Origin: Flavobacterium hydrophilum
GTDB taxonomy: Bacteria; Bacteroidota; Bacteroidia; Flavobacteriales; Flavobacteriaceae
Direction: 5' to 3'
Assembly: GCF_003202405.1 (NCBI RefSeq)
Contig: NZ_QJHL01000001.1
Location: forward strand, 620,001-684,000
DNA: 64,000 nt
Below, in pieces: positions 19,270 through 28,253 of this stretch; position 1 is the stretch's first letter, and each line of letters starts with the position of its first letter. A program made the position numbers and the translations under genes. The notes beneath the pieces are model-generated. The model saw nothing but the letters and a program-made list of their open reading frames with translations, was not told where the DNA came from and ran no database searches.

Positions 19270-19301
19270 GGACTTTTTTGGTTTTGATTAGTATATAATG
19301 C

Positions 19302-20075
19302 TTATTTTTTAAGAACTTCATTCAGAAAAAGCTGCAAATGTTCAAATGATCTTTTCGCAGCAACTGCATTATAGGCAGCGCCTTTAGAATTATCATTTCC
19401 AGCCTCCGGATTCGTAAATGAATGTACCGAATTTGCATAATAAATCATTTGCCAGTCGGCTTTTGAATCACGCATTTCTTGTTGAAAGGCAGCTATTTCT
19501 TCTTTTGGAACAAATGGATCATCTGCTCCGTGGCATATTAAAACTTTAGTTGAAATTGGTTCTGTTTTTCTGGCAGCATCCTTACCTAAACCGCCATGAA
19601 ATGATGCAACTCCTTTTAGTTTCAGTCCTCCTCGTGCTGCTTCCAGAACTCCTGTTCCTCCAAAACAATATCCAATAGCTACAATATTATCAGTATTTGC
19701 TCCGGATTTGATTAATTGATCCAAAGCCAATTGAATTCGTTTTTGATAAGCCTGATAGTTATTTTTGTAAAATCCTGCCTGTTTTCCTGCTTCAGCAGTG
19801 TTTTTTGGATAATTTCCCTCACCATAAATATCAGCTATGAAAACGGTGTAGCCCAATTTTGACAGGTCCTCTGCAATTCCTTTAGAAGCATTATCAATTC
19901 CAAGCCATGCCGGCAAAAGCAAAATTCCAGGATTTTGGCTGCTTTTTTTCGCAGATTTTATAGACAATCCATTCAGAACCTGATCTCCATCAATGTATTT
20001 TACGGTTTTTAATTGGGCGTTCATAGTGCAGAAAAATAAGGAAATAACTAAAATAAAGAATGTTGATTTTTTCAT
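19302..20075 (-). CDS. Exported dienelactone hydrolase-family protein
   Basis: This 257-residue alpha/beta hydrolase has a signal peptide (residues 1-20, ending MNAQ). The dienelactone hydrolase triad is visible: nucleophile Cys in GYCFGGTG, Asp in HGADDPFVP and His in SVHSFTNPEA. The family hydrolyses lactones and esters; the Cys nucleophile separates it from serine esterases. The substrate is unknown. It follows the Lrp-type regulator on the same strand, but a strong terminator lies between them, so it probably has its own promoter. Confidence 0.9.
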   Translation of the reverse strand: MKKSTFFILVISLFFCTMNAQLKTVKYIDGDQVLNGLSIKSAKKSSQNPGILLLPAWLGIDNASKGIAEDLSKLGYTVFIADIYGEGNYPKNTAEAGKQAGFYKNNYQAYQKRIQLALDQLIKSGANTDNIVAIGYCFGGTGVLEAARGGLKLKGVASFHGGLGKDAARKTEPISTKVLICHGADDPFVPKEEIAAFQQEMRDSKADWQMIYYANSVHSFTNPEAGNDNSKGAAYNAVAAKRSFEHLQLFLNEVLKK

Positions 20076-20118
20076 GATTTTTTACAATTTTAAACAAATA
20101 TCTGAAATATAATCGTAC

Positions 20119-20156
20119 GAAAAAACCTCAAAATGGTTTTCTTTTGAGGTTTTTTA
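20119..20156 (-). terminator. Terminator after the Lrp-type regulator
   Basis: The hairpin AAAACCTCAAAA / TTTTGAGGTTTT has A and T runs on both sides and lies 43 bp downstream of the regulator stop codon. Confidence 0.8.
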
Positions 20157-20198
20157 AAAGAATTCAAAATGTTGAGAATTATGTTTTTAGAAGATGTT

Positions 20199-20651
20199 TT
20201 AAAGCGTAATGTTTCTCTTAAAGGCACATCCTAATTCGACTATGGAATCGGTTTTGGCAATCCCTGAAATCCGGTCTATTTTTTCGTACAGAACCTTTCG
20301 CATATGTTCATGATTCTGGGCGATGATTTTGATGTAAAGCGTAAAAGAACCAGTTACATAATAACACTCTGTAATTTCCGGAATTGCTTTTAATGCTTCG
20401 ATAATCCTGTCGGAATCTGAATCTTTATTGAGTGTGATTCCGGTAAAAGAAGCCCAGTCATAACCAATTTTTTTTTCGTTCACCAAAGGCCTGATTCCAG
20501 AGATGATGCCCTGTTCTGTTAATCTGTTAACACGCTGGTGTACCATGGTGTTTGAAATTTTTAAAGTAGCAGCAATAGTAGAAAAAGCCATTCTGCCGTC
20601 TTTTTCAAGTTCTTTTATAATTCTAATGTCAAATTCGTCTAAAGGGTTCAT
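20199..20651 (-). CDS. Lrp/AsnC-family transcriptional regulator
   Basis: This 150-residue regulator has an N-terminal winged helix-turn-helix (about 4-62: DEFDIRIIKELEKDGR, SNTMVHQRVNRL) and a C-terminal RAM (AsnC ligand-binding) domain (about 70-148, with ITECYYVTGSFTLYIKI). Such proteins form octamers that sense amino acids. It is divergent from rocD, and the 149-bp gap holds repeated ATTgACTTTTTTATT-like sequences that could be its operators. Control of ornithine/arginine catabolism is a reasonable inference. Confidence 0.94.
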   Translation of the reverse strand: MNPLDEFDIRIIKELEKDGRMAFSTIAATLKISNTMVHQRVNRLTEQGIISGIRPLVNEKKIGYDWASFTGITLNKDSDSDRIIEALKAIPEITECYYVTGSFTLYIKIIAQNHEHMRKVLYEKIDRISGIAKTDSIVELGCAFKRNITL

Positions 20652-20670
20652 TTTTTAATGTTTAAAAATT

Positions 20671-20733
20671 AAAATTGACTTTTTTATTTCTTTTATATGT
20701 AAAATTAACTTTTTATTGGGTAAATAAAGTCAA
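20671..20733. promoter_or_regulatory. Candidate Lrp operator cluster between lrp-like gene and rocD
   Basis: AAAATTGACTTTTTTATTT at 20671-20689 is repeated nearly exactly as AAAATTAACTTTTTATT at 20701-20717. An inverted copy AAATAAAGTCAA lies at 20722-20733. Spacing of about 30 bp between the direct copies (three helical turns) suits a multimeric Lrp-type protein. The cluster sits just upstream of the rocD -33 element. Confidence 0.5.
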
Positions 20734-20748
20734 AAATAGTGTCTTATA

Positions 20749-20778
20749 TTGTTAAATAATATAATATGATTATTTTTG
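20749..20778 (+). promoter_or_regulatory. rocD promoter (TTG-N19-TATTTTTG)
   Basis: TTG at 20749-20751, a spacer of exactly 19 bp and TATTTTTG at 20771-20778 match the Bacteroidota consensus. The transcript would start near 20785, about 16 nt upstream of the rocD ATG. Confidence 0.75.
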
Positions 20779-20800
20779 TAAAAGTTATAAATAGACAATC

Positions 20801-22054
20801 ATGGCACATAAACAAGAAATCCTTTCAGTGAAATCAGAAGTTTTAATTGAAAAAGAAAATAAATACGGAGCTCACAATTATCATCCACTTCCGGTAGTGT
20901 TAGACAGGGGAGAAGGTGTTTATGTGTGGGATGTTGACGGCAAAAAATATTATGATTTTTTATCTGCTTATTCTGCCGTAAACCAAGGGCATTGTCATCC
21001 TAAAATTGTGGGAGCAATGGTGGATCAGGCGCAAAAACTGACTTTGACTTCAAGAGCTTTTTACAACGATAAATTAGGAAACTACGAAGAGTTTGTAACC
21101 AATTATTTTGGTTTTGATAAAGTATTGCCAATGAATACGGGTGCTGAAGCGGTAGAAACTGCTCTAAAACTTTGTAGAAAATGGGCTTATGAAGTAAAAG
21201 GAATTCATGAAAATCTGGCACAGATTATTGTTTGCGAAAATAATTTTCACGGAAGAACGACTACCATTATTTCTTTTTCAAATGATGAGAGTGCCCGTAA
21301 AAGTTTTGGACCTTTTACAGAAGGTTTTATAAAAATAGAATATGATAATTTAACGGCTTTGGAAAAAGCTCTTGAATCCTCTAAAAATATTGCCGGTTTT
21401 CTGGTGGAACCAATTCAGGGCGAAGCCGGAGTTTATGTCCCGAGTGAAGGTTATTTAGCAAAAGCAAAAGCCCTTTGCGAAAAACATAACGTCTTGTTTA
21501 TTGCCGATGAGGTTCAGACTGGAATTGCCCGTACCGGAAAATTATTAGCGGTTCACCACGAAAATGTGCAGCCTGATATCCTGATTTTAGGAAAAGCAAT
21601 TTCTGGCGGAGTTTATCCTGTTTCGGCAGTTTTGGCGAATAACGAAATTATGAATGTAATCAAACCGGGACAACACGGATCGACTTTTGGAGGAAATCCT
21701 GTTGCAGCAGCGGTTGCTATTGCAGCTCTTGAAGTGGTAAAAGACGAGCAGCTGGCTGAAAATGCTGAACGCTTAGGAATTGTTTTAAGAAAAGGCTTAA
21801 ACGAAATAGCAGAACGCAACAATCTGATTACTTTGGTTCGTGGTAAAGGTTTGCTAAATGCAATCGTAATCAATTCTGATGAAGAATCAGATTTGGCCTG
21901 GGAAATCTGTCTGAAATTCAGGGATAACGGTTTATTGGCAAAACCAACCCATGGCAACAAAATTCGTCTGGCTCCACCTTTGGTTATTACCGAAACTCAG
22001 ATTCAGGAATGCCTTGAAATTATTGAGAAATCTTTGAATCATTTTAGAAATTAG
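20801..22054 (+). CDS. rocD: Ornithine--oxo-acid aminotransferase
   Basis: This 417-residue class-III PLP aminotransferase matches ornithine aminotransferases over its whole length. Visible blocks are [16 protein letters not shown] near the start, [58 protein letters not shown] and the PLP-Lys motif [15 protein letters not shown]. It converts ornithine and 2-oxoglutarate to glutamate semialdehyde and glutamate, linking arginine, proline and glutamate metabolism. It has a consensus promoter, is divergent from an Lrp-type regulator and ends at a strong terminator. Confidence 0.96.
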   Translation: MAHKQEILSVKSEVLIEKENKYGAHNYHPLPVVLDRGEGVYVWDVDGKKYYDFLSAYSAVNQGHCHPKIVGAMVDQAQKLTLTSRAFYNDKLGNYEEFVTNYFGFDKVLPMNTGAEAVETALKLCRKWAYEVKGIHENLAQIIVCENNFHGRTTTIISFSNDESARKSFGPFTEGFIKIEYDNLTALEKALESSKNIAGFLVEPIQGEAGVYVPSEGYLAKAKALCEKHNVLFIADEVQTGIARTGKLLAVHHENVQPDILILGKAISGGVYPVSAVLANNEIMNVIKPGQHGSTFGGNPVAAAVAIAALEVVKDEQLAENAERLGIVLRKGLNEIAERNNLITLVRGKGLLNAIVINSDEESDLAWEICLKFRDNGLLAKPTHGNKIRLAPPLVITETQIQECLEIIEKSLNHFRN

Positions 22055-22098
22055 ACTACACGCTGAAAGGAATTAATTTGATTCTAATAGCATTATTT

Positions 22099-22150
22099 AA
22101 AAAACCGTATCATTCCTGAAGGTATTAACTTCAAATGATACGGTTTTTTT
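22099..22150. terminator. Bidirectional terminator between rocD and the GH15 gene
   Basis: AAAAACCGTATCATT and AATGATACGGTTTTTTT form a long stem between convergent genes with A/T runs on both sides. An inner CCTGAAGG/AACTTCA pairing may extend it. Confidence 0.88.
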
Positions 22151-22169
22151 ATTGTACAAACTTTATTTT

Positions 22170-23969
22170 TTATCGAATGGCATCCAGTACAATCTCCTCA
22201 TGAGTAATATTGGAGAGATTTATAGCAGTTTCTATTAGGGCTAAATGCGAATATGCCTGCGGGAAATTACCTAAAAGGCGTTTGGTTTCAAAATCGATAT
22301 CTTCGCTAAATAACCCTAAATGATTACTATAAGAAAGCAATTGCTCAAAGAGTTTTTCCGCCTTCTTCTCTTCTCCAATTTTGTACAGACTGTTAATGAA
22401 CCAAAAAGTACAAATGGTGAAAGAAGAGGAGGGAAGACCAAAATCATCTTTATTTTTGTATCGGTATAAAAGTCCGTCATTGCTCAGATCACGTTCAATC
22501 GCCTTAACTGTTGCCACATATTTTGGATCCATGGCTTCAATAAACCCGTAACTTTCCATTAAAAGTACAGAGGTATCAAGATCGTTAGAACCATAGGATT
22601 GTGTAAAAGCCTGTACCGATTCATTCCAGGCGTTTTCCATAATATCATTTTTTATAACTTCGGCCAAGGGTTCCCATTTTTCTACTTTGTGATTTTTGCC
22701 TAATATTTTGGCTACTTTGATGGCTCTGTCTATTGCTGTCCAGCATAATATTTTAGAAAACGTAAAATGTCGTTCTTCTGTTCTGAATTCCCAAATTCCT
22801 TTATCTGGTTCCTGCCAGTGTTTGTCGACTACCCAGACAATTCCTTTGGTGATGTTCCACAGTTCTTCACCATTTTCAGTATCATTGCTAAACGTAATAA
22901 GCTGCTGGTAAATCACATCCATCAAAATGCCATAAATATCATTCTGACGCTGAGAGTAGGCTGCGTTGCCAATTCTTACAGGCTTGCTTCCCATGTAACC
23001 GCTCAGGTGATCGAGGGTTTCTTCAGTCAGTTTTTTTTCTTTGTTGATGCCATACATGATTTGTAGCTTCTCATCTTTATTAGGAACCAGGTCTATAATA
23101 AATTGCAGATAATCTTTCGCGAGTTTTTTATGTCCAAGTTCAGAAATCACTTTTACTACCATAGAAGCATCCCTGATCCAGCAAAATCTGTAATCCCAGT
23201 TTCTGACCTCACCAATAGTTTCCGGCAGAGAGGTTGTGGCTGCGGCCAAAACAGCACCGGTTTTTTCATAACTAAGCAATTTCAGTGTGATAGCACTTCG
23301 GGCAATCTGCTCATTGTATTTTTTGTATTCTGTAGTTTTATCACTCCAGCTCAGCCAATAGGTTTTGGTTCTTTCGAATTCCAGATTTATTTTTGTGAGC
23401 GTTGGAATAAAAATTTTCTCATTATAGGCCATCAACAAATAGCCATCATCCTTAAGTGTGATCTCGTTTCCGTTAGCTATACTTTCCAGATCTAAATTGC
23501 TGTACAAGAAAAGCGAATCGAATTTGATTGTTCCTGTAAGGCTCACAATATGATTTGTTTTGACAAAACTGGTAGTAACGCCTGATGCATAATCAAGGCG
23601 CGGTTCATATTTTATTTTAAATGATGGCGAACCGGAAACTTTTTTAAAATACCGGATAATTTCCGGAGGAGCCATATAGCCTCCTTTATCTTTCCGGTAA
23701 CGGGGCATGAAATCATTAATTTCAAAAGTATCAGTACCGTTAGAAAAGGTAGTTACTAATATACTTGTATTGGGTATGTATTTTTGAATAATTGTATAAT
23801 CATCAGTTACCAGAATTTCGAAACTTCCTCCAATTTCCTGATCTAATATTTTTGCAAATACTGATGCAGAATCAAATTCCGGAAGGCAGCACCATTCGAT
23901 GGCTCCTTTATCCGAAACCAATGCAGCACTGCGACAATTACCAATAATACCGTAGTTTAAATTCTTCAT
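22170..23969 (-). CDS. Glycoside hydrolase family 15 protein (glucoamylase/trehalase-like)
   Basis: This 599-residue protein starts MKNLNYGIIGNCRSAALVSDKGAIEWCCLPEFDS, typical of cytosolic GH15 enzymes with an N-terminal beta-sandwich followed by an (alpha/alpha)6 barrel. Barrel landmarks are RNWDYRFCWIRDASMV, IWEFRTEERHFTFSK (general-acid Glu region) and the late block LGNFPQAYSHLALI containing the probable second catalytic residue region. There is no signal peptide. The gene is divergent from the trehalose-6-phosphate synthase/phosphatase (81-bp gap), so trehalose or a related glucoside is the likely substrate. Bacterial GH15 members include both glucoamylases and trehalases, so specificity stays open. 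Confidence 0.92.
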   Translation of the reverse strand: MKNLNYGIIGNCRSAALVSDKGAIEWCCLPEFDSASVFAKILDQEIGGSFEILVTDDYTIIQKYIPNTSILVTTFSNGTDTFEINDFMPRYRKDKGGYMAPPEIIRYFKKVSGSPSFKIKYEPRLDYASGVTTSFVKTNHIVSLTGTIKFDSLFLYSNLDLESIANGNEITLKDDGYLLMAYNEKIFIPTLTKINLEFERTKTYWLSWSDKTTEYKKYNEQIARSAITLKLLSYEKTGAVLAAATTSLPETIGEVRNWDYRFCWIRDASMVVKVISELGHKKLAKDYLQFIIDLVPNKDEKLQIMYGINKEKKLTEETLDHLSGYMGSKPVRIGNAAYSQRQNDIYGILMDVIYQQLITFSNDTENGEELWNITKGIVWVVDKHWQEPDKGIWEFRTEERHFTFSKILCWTAIDRAIKVAKILGKNHKVEKWEPLAEVIKNDIMENAWNESVQAFTQSYGSNDLDTSVLLMESYGFIEAMDPKYVATVKAIERDLSNDGLLYRYKNKDDFGLPSSSFTICTFWFINSLYKIGEEKKAEKLFEQLLSYSNHLGLFSEDIDFETKRLLGNFPQAYSHLALIETAINLSNITHEEIVLDAIR

Positions 23970-24050
23970 AAAGTAATCTTTTAGTTAGGTAAAAGGGTAT
24001 TAATTATTTAAATTTACTAAAACGATGTTATTAATCCAAACCATTCTTAA

Positions 24051-26255
24051 ATGAATAAAACAATTATAATTTCCAACAGGCTTCCTGTAGACCTAAAATT
24101 TGATGAAGAAAAATTAGTAGTAAAATCAAGTATTGGCGGTTTGGCAACAGGAATGAAATCAGTGCACTCTGAAGGAAACGGAATCTGGATAGGATGGTCA
24201 GGACTCACAGAAGAAGAAATAGAACCCAGCAGACAAAACGAAGTAGACAAGGCTCTGGCTAAAGAAAAATGTATCAGAGTTCCCCTGACAGCATACGATA
24301 TAGAAAATTATTATTATGGCTTCAGTAATACTGCGCTATGGCCGCTTTTTCATTATTTTCAGGCTTATACTGAATTTGAACTTACACATTGGGAATCTTA
24401 TAAAAATGTGAATCAGAAATTTGCTGATATCATCCTTGAAAATGTAAACGAAGGTGATACTGTCTGGATTCATGATTATCAGCTTTTATTGCTTCCTGAA
24501 TTACTTCGGGAGAAAGCGCCAAATCTTACCATTGGATTTTTTCTGCATATTCCGTATCCGTCATTCGAGCTCTTCAGGACTTGCCCATGGCGTGATGAGC
24601 TATTATATGGTATGCTTGGTGCTGATCTTATTGGTTTTCATACGTATGATTATGTGAGGCATTTTATCAGTTCTACATCCAGAATTACCGGTCTTGAAAT
24701 TCGCTTTAATGAAATATTTTACAAGGACAGAATTGTAAAAGTAGATTCTTTTCCTATGGGAATTGATTATGATAAATACCATAATGCGGCTCTGGAACAC
24801 GAAGTACGTCCGGATGCTACAAAATCAGAACTGATGCACAATATCGAGCTGCATAATATGTCTTTTTCTGAAAGTAAGCTTATTTTATCAATCGACAGAA
24901 TGGATTACACCAAAGGTATTCCGAACAGGATAAAATCTTTTGAATATTTTCTGAACAAATATCCGGAATATAAAGGGAAAGTAAGGCTGGTGATGCTTTC
25001 TGTTCCCTCAAGGGAAAATGTTCCTCAATACCAGCGATTAAAACGAGAAACAGATGAATTAGTGGGCAGGATAAACGGTCAGCTGGCAACTGTAAACTGG
25101 ACTCCTGTCTGGTATTTTTACAGATCAATGCCGTTTGATGACCTGATTGATTTATATGTTGCTTCTGATGTTGCTCTGGTCACACCCACAAGGGACGGTA
25201 TGAATCTGGTTGCTAAAGAATATGTAGCAACAAAAACACAAGGAAAAGGTGTACTTGTTTTAAGTGAAATGGCTGGCGCAGCTAAAGAAATGCATGAGGC
25301 ACTTTTGGTAAATCCCAATAATTTCGAGCAGATTGCAGATACACTGAAATATGCCCTGGAAATGCCTGAAGCGGAACAAAAATCGAGACTGGAAGTCTTG
25401 AAGAAAAGAATTTCACGCTACAATGTAGAAAAATGGGCCGACTCATTTCTGAATGCCCTTGAAATCACTAAAAATGCAAAACCTGTCACAATTACCAAAA
25501 AAATGAATCCTGAAATAATTCACGATACTTTATTGGATTATAAGAATTCAGGGAAAAGACTGCTTTTACTTGATTATGACGGAACACTCGTAGGATTTAA
25601 GAATATACCCGGAGATGCAAGTCCGGATGATGAATTATATACTCTTTTGGACACTATTGCAGCAGATGAAAATACGGAAATCGCTATAATCAGCGGACGT
25701 GATCGTAAAACACTGGAAAACTGGTTTGGACATAAGAACTATACTTTAATAACAGATCACGGTGTATGGCTTAGGAAAAAAGAAAAAGAATGGGTAAGCC
25801 TGGAACACATTAAATCAGAATGGAAAGAAAATATCCGACCCATTATAGAAAGTTTTACAGACAGCACTCCCGGCACTTTTATTGAAGAAAAAAACTATTC
25901 TCTTGCCTGGCATTACCGAAGGGCTGATGCTGAGCTTGCCAATTTAAGGACAATGGAACTTAAACATGTTCTGACCAGCCTTTTGGCAAACAATTCGCTT
26001 TCAGTGCTGGAAGGGAATAAAGTGCTCGAAGTGAAGAGCAGTAATGTGAATAAAGGACGCGCAGCAGGAAGATTGGTAACTCAGGGCAATTATGATTTTA
26101 TTTTGGCTATTGGAGATGACTGGACTGATGAATATATGTTTCAGGAATTACTGGAGAGTGCTTATACCGTTAAAGTAGGAAATACAAAAACTGCAGCCCG
26201 ATATTTTGTCAATGATATCTCTGAGGTTCGACAGATTTTACAGATTTTAAAATAA
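24051..26255 (+). CDS. Bifunctional trehalose-6-phosphate synthase/phosphatase (OtsA-OtsB fusion)
   Basis: This 734-residue fusion has an N-terminal GT20 trehalose-6-phosphate synthase (about 1-465: IISNRLPVDL, VWIHDYQLLLLP, FFLHIPYPS, GIDYDKY, DRMDYTKGI, LVTPTRDGMNLVAKEY). A C-terminal HAD-type phosphatase follows (about 495-734), with DYDGTLVGF as the nucleophile DxDGT, ISGRD, and GDDWTDEYMF. It makes trehalose from UDP- or GDP-glucose and glucose-6-phosphate and dephosphorylates it in one polypeptide, as in eukaryotic TPS/TPP proteins. The divergent GH15 gene suggests a small make-and-break trehalose locus, probably for osmotic or desiccation stress. Confidence 0.95.
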   Translation: MNKTIIISNRLPVDLKFDEEKLVVKSSIGGLATGMKSVHSEGNGIWIGWSGLTEEEIEPSRQNEVDKALAKEKCIRVPLTAYDIENYYYGFSNTALWPLFHYFQAYTEFELTHWESYKNVNQKFADIILENVNEGDTVWIHDYQLLLLPELLREKAPNLTIGFFLHIPYPSFELFRTCPWRDELLYGMLGADLIGFHTYDYVRHFISSTSRITGLEIRFNEIFYKDRIVKVDSFPMGIDYDKYHNAALEHEVRPDATKSELMHNIELHNMSFSESKLILSIDRMDYTKGIPNRIKSFEYFLNKYPEYKGKVRLVMLSVPSRENVPQYQRLKRETDELVGRINGQLATVNWTPVWYFYRSMPFDDLIDLYVASDVALVTPTRDGMNLVAKEYVATKTQGKGVLVLSEMAGAAKEMHEALLVNPNNFEQIADTLKYALEMPEAEQKSRLEVLKKRISRYNVEKWADSFLNALEITKNAKPVTITKKMNPEIIHDTLLDYKNSGKRLLLLDYDGTLVGFKNIPGDASPDDELYTLLDTIAADENTEIAIISGRDRKTLENWFGHKNYTLITDHGVWLRKKEKEWVSLEHIKSEWKENIRPIIESFTDSTPGTFIEEKNYSLAWHYRRADAELANLRTMELKHVLTSLLANNSLSVLEGNKVLEVKSSNVNKGRAAGRLVTQGNYDFILAIGDDWTDEYMFQELLESAYTVKVGNTKTAARYFVNDISEVRQILQILK

Positions 26256-26261
26256 ACACAA

Positions 26262-26290
26262 AAAGGCGATTGAACAAACAATCGCCTTCT
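26262..26290. terminator. Bidirectional terminator between trehalose and encapsulin operons
   Basis: AAGGCGATT-gaacaaac-AATCGCCTT lies between convergent genes. On the minus strand it is followed by TTTTGTGTTT, suiting termination of the cysteine/encapsulin operon. Confidence 0.82.
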
Positions 26291-26354
26291 GTTTATAACT
26301 GCTTAAAATATCAAAAAAAGCAATTATGAGTTTGAGTTAGTGAACTCTGTTTTA

Positions 26355-28253
26355 TTAGAACCTGACTTTTTTAAGTTCCCACAAAGTCTCGATAAATTTG
26401 TCGACATCCTGAGTGGTGTTATAAAAGGCCAGTGAAGGACGAACCGTAGTTTCGACACCCAATCTTCGTAAAATTGGCTGTGCACAATGATGGCCGGTTC
26501 TAACTGCAATTCCTTCTTTGTTTAAAGCCTGACCCACTTCGTCATTAGAATATCCTTGTAAATTAAAAGAAAGTACGCTGGCTTTGTTAGCCGCAGTTCC
26601 GATTAATCGAACACCCGGAATTTCTTTTAGGAGTTTCGTGGCATATTCCAGCAAATAATGTTCATATTGTCCGATCGCGTTGATACCGATTTTTGTAACG
26701 TAATCAATCGCGGCTCCAAGACCAATAGCGTCTGCTATATTACCGGTTCCGGCTTCGAAACGATTCGGGGCTTTATGGTATTTAATCTCCTCAAAAGTCA
26801 CATCCTGAATCATGTTTCCACCTGATTGGTATGGCTGCATATCGTTTAGTAAATCTTCTTTTCCGTATAAAACACCAATTCCTGTTGGACCAAATATTTT
26901 GTGACCGGAAAAAACCAGCCAGTCGGCATTTAAATCCTGTACATCTACTTTCATATGCGAAACAGATTGTGCTCCGTCCAGTAAAACTTTGGCTCCAACA
27001 GCATGTGCCATTTCGACCATTTTCTTCGCAGGCGTTACAGTTCCGAGTGCGTTTGAAACCTGCGTAAAAGCCACAATTTTAGTTTTTGAATTCAGTAATT
27101 TAGCATATTCATCCAACAGAATTTGTCCGTCATCATCAACCGGAATCACTCGTAATTTCAAACCTTTTTTATCCGCTAATCGTTTCCACGGAACAATGTT
27201 GGCGTGGTGCTCTAAATTACTCACCACAATTTCATCTCCGGCTGAAAGATTGTTGTCACCCCAGCTTTGAGCGACAAGATTGATTCCTTCGGTAGCACCA
27301 CGAACAAATACTACTTCATTTATCGAACCCGCATTCAGAAACACTTTTACTTTTTCGCGGGCAGCTTCATAGGCATCAGAAGCTCTTGCAGCCAATTCGT
27401 GTGCCGCACGGTGAATATTCGAATTTTCATGCTCATAAAAATAAGCAATACGATCGATAACCGATTTTGGCTTTTGTGTCGTTGCAGCATTATCAAACCA
27501 AATCAATGGTTTTCCGTTTACTTTTTCGCTTAGAATTGGAAAATCCTTTTTGATTAGATTAGCATCAAAAGGAGCACTTTCTAACTGATGAATTCCATGA
27601 AAAGAACTTCCTGTACCTGCTGTTGGAAATGAATTCTTTTTATCAAACGCAAAAGGATTGTTTTCAAGGAAATAATACGAATTCTGTGCTTCTGCCGGGT
27701 TTGATGTCAAAGCAGACTGGATTCCGAATGCTGTGTTGACACTTGCTAATGCTTCTCTCAATTCACTTTCAAAAGAGGAACTCTGCGTTTGAAAAGGCAG
27801 ATAATTATCATTTAAAGGAAAAGAAGAAAAAGGATTATTGTCATTGCTGCTTCCTTTTAAATTAACATCACTAAAACCTGTATTAGGATTATTAATGTTG
27901 AAATTTTTGTCGTTAGGAAAAACAGTATCCAGATCCGTAATGGGATATAAACCGGCAACACCAGTGTTTGCATAATTTCCAACAGAAGGGGATACTCCAA
28001 AACCACTCACGGGTGAATGAGAAGGGTAGGTCGTAGTTGGATTCTGTAAACTGCTATTTGGCGTAAACTCGGCCAGATTTCCTGCACTCAATAGCGTCTC
28101 TACAACTTTAGTAGCTTTTGGATGATCGTTATGGTCCGGACTCAGTGAAATTTCTTTTGGAAACTCATTGGGTAAGGCCTTAAACAACTCATTGGCTATG
28201 TGCTGCAAATCTGCTACGTCATACAAACCGTTGTTGTTAGTATTTGTACTCAT
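26355..28253 (-). CDS. Family 2A encapsulin cargo: cysteine desulfurase with long N-terminal targeting extension
   Basis: This 632-residue protein is a SufS-type (group II) cysteine desulfurase. The enzyme domain starts at about residue 229 (FDANLIKKDFPIL) and includes WFDNAATTQKP, the PLP-Lys motif SGHKIFGPTGIG and the catalytic-Cys loop RTGHHCAQP (Cys590). It transfers sulfur from cysteine via a Cys persulfide. The first 228 residues are absent from ordinary SufS, are rich in Asn, Ser and Pro, and look disordered. They contain related motifs GLYDVADL (9-16) and GLYPITDL (101-108). In characterised family 2A systems such an N-terminal extension loads the enzyme into the encapsulin shell. The start at 28253 overlaps the end of the shell gene by 17 bp, implying translational coupling. 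No SufBCD genes are nearby. Confidence 0.95.
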   Translation of the reverse strand: MSTNTNNNGLYDVADLQHIANELFKALPNEFPKEISLSPDHNDHPKATKVVETLLSAGNLAEFTPNSSLQNPTTTYPSHSPVSGFGVSPSVGNYANTGVAGLYPITDLDTVFPNDKNFNINNPNTGFSDVNLKGSSNDNNPFSSFPLNDNYLPFQTQSSSFESELREALASVNTAFGIQSALTSNPAEAQNSYYFLENNPFAFDKKNSFPTAGTGSSFHGIHQLESAPFDANLIKKDFPILSEKVNGKPLIWFDNAATTQKPKSVIDRIAYFYEHENSNIHRAAHELAARASDAYEAAREKVKVFLNAGSINEVVFVRGATEGINLVAQSWGDNNLSAGDEIVVSNLEHHANIVPWKRLADKKGLKLRVIPVDDDGQILLDEYAKLLNSKTKIVAFTQVSNALGTVTPAKKMVEMAHAVGAKVLLDGAQSVSHMKVDVQDLNADWLVFSGHKIFGPTGIGVLYGKEDLLNDMQPYQSGGNMIQDVTFEEIKYHKAPNRFEAGTGNIADAIGLGAAIDYVTKIGINAIGQYEHYLLEYATKLLKEIPGVRLIGTAANKASVLSFNLQGYSNDEVGQALNKEGIAVRTGHHCAQPILRRLGVETTVRPSLAFYNTTQDVDKFIETLWELKKVRF

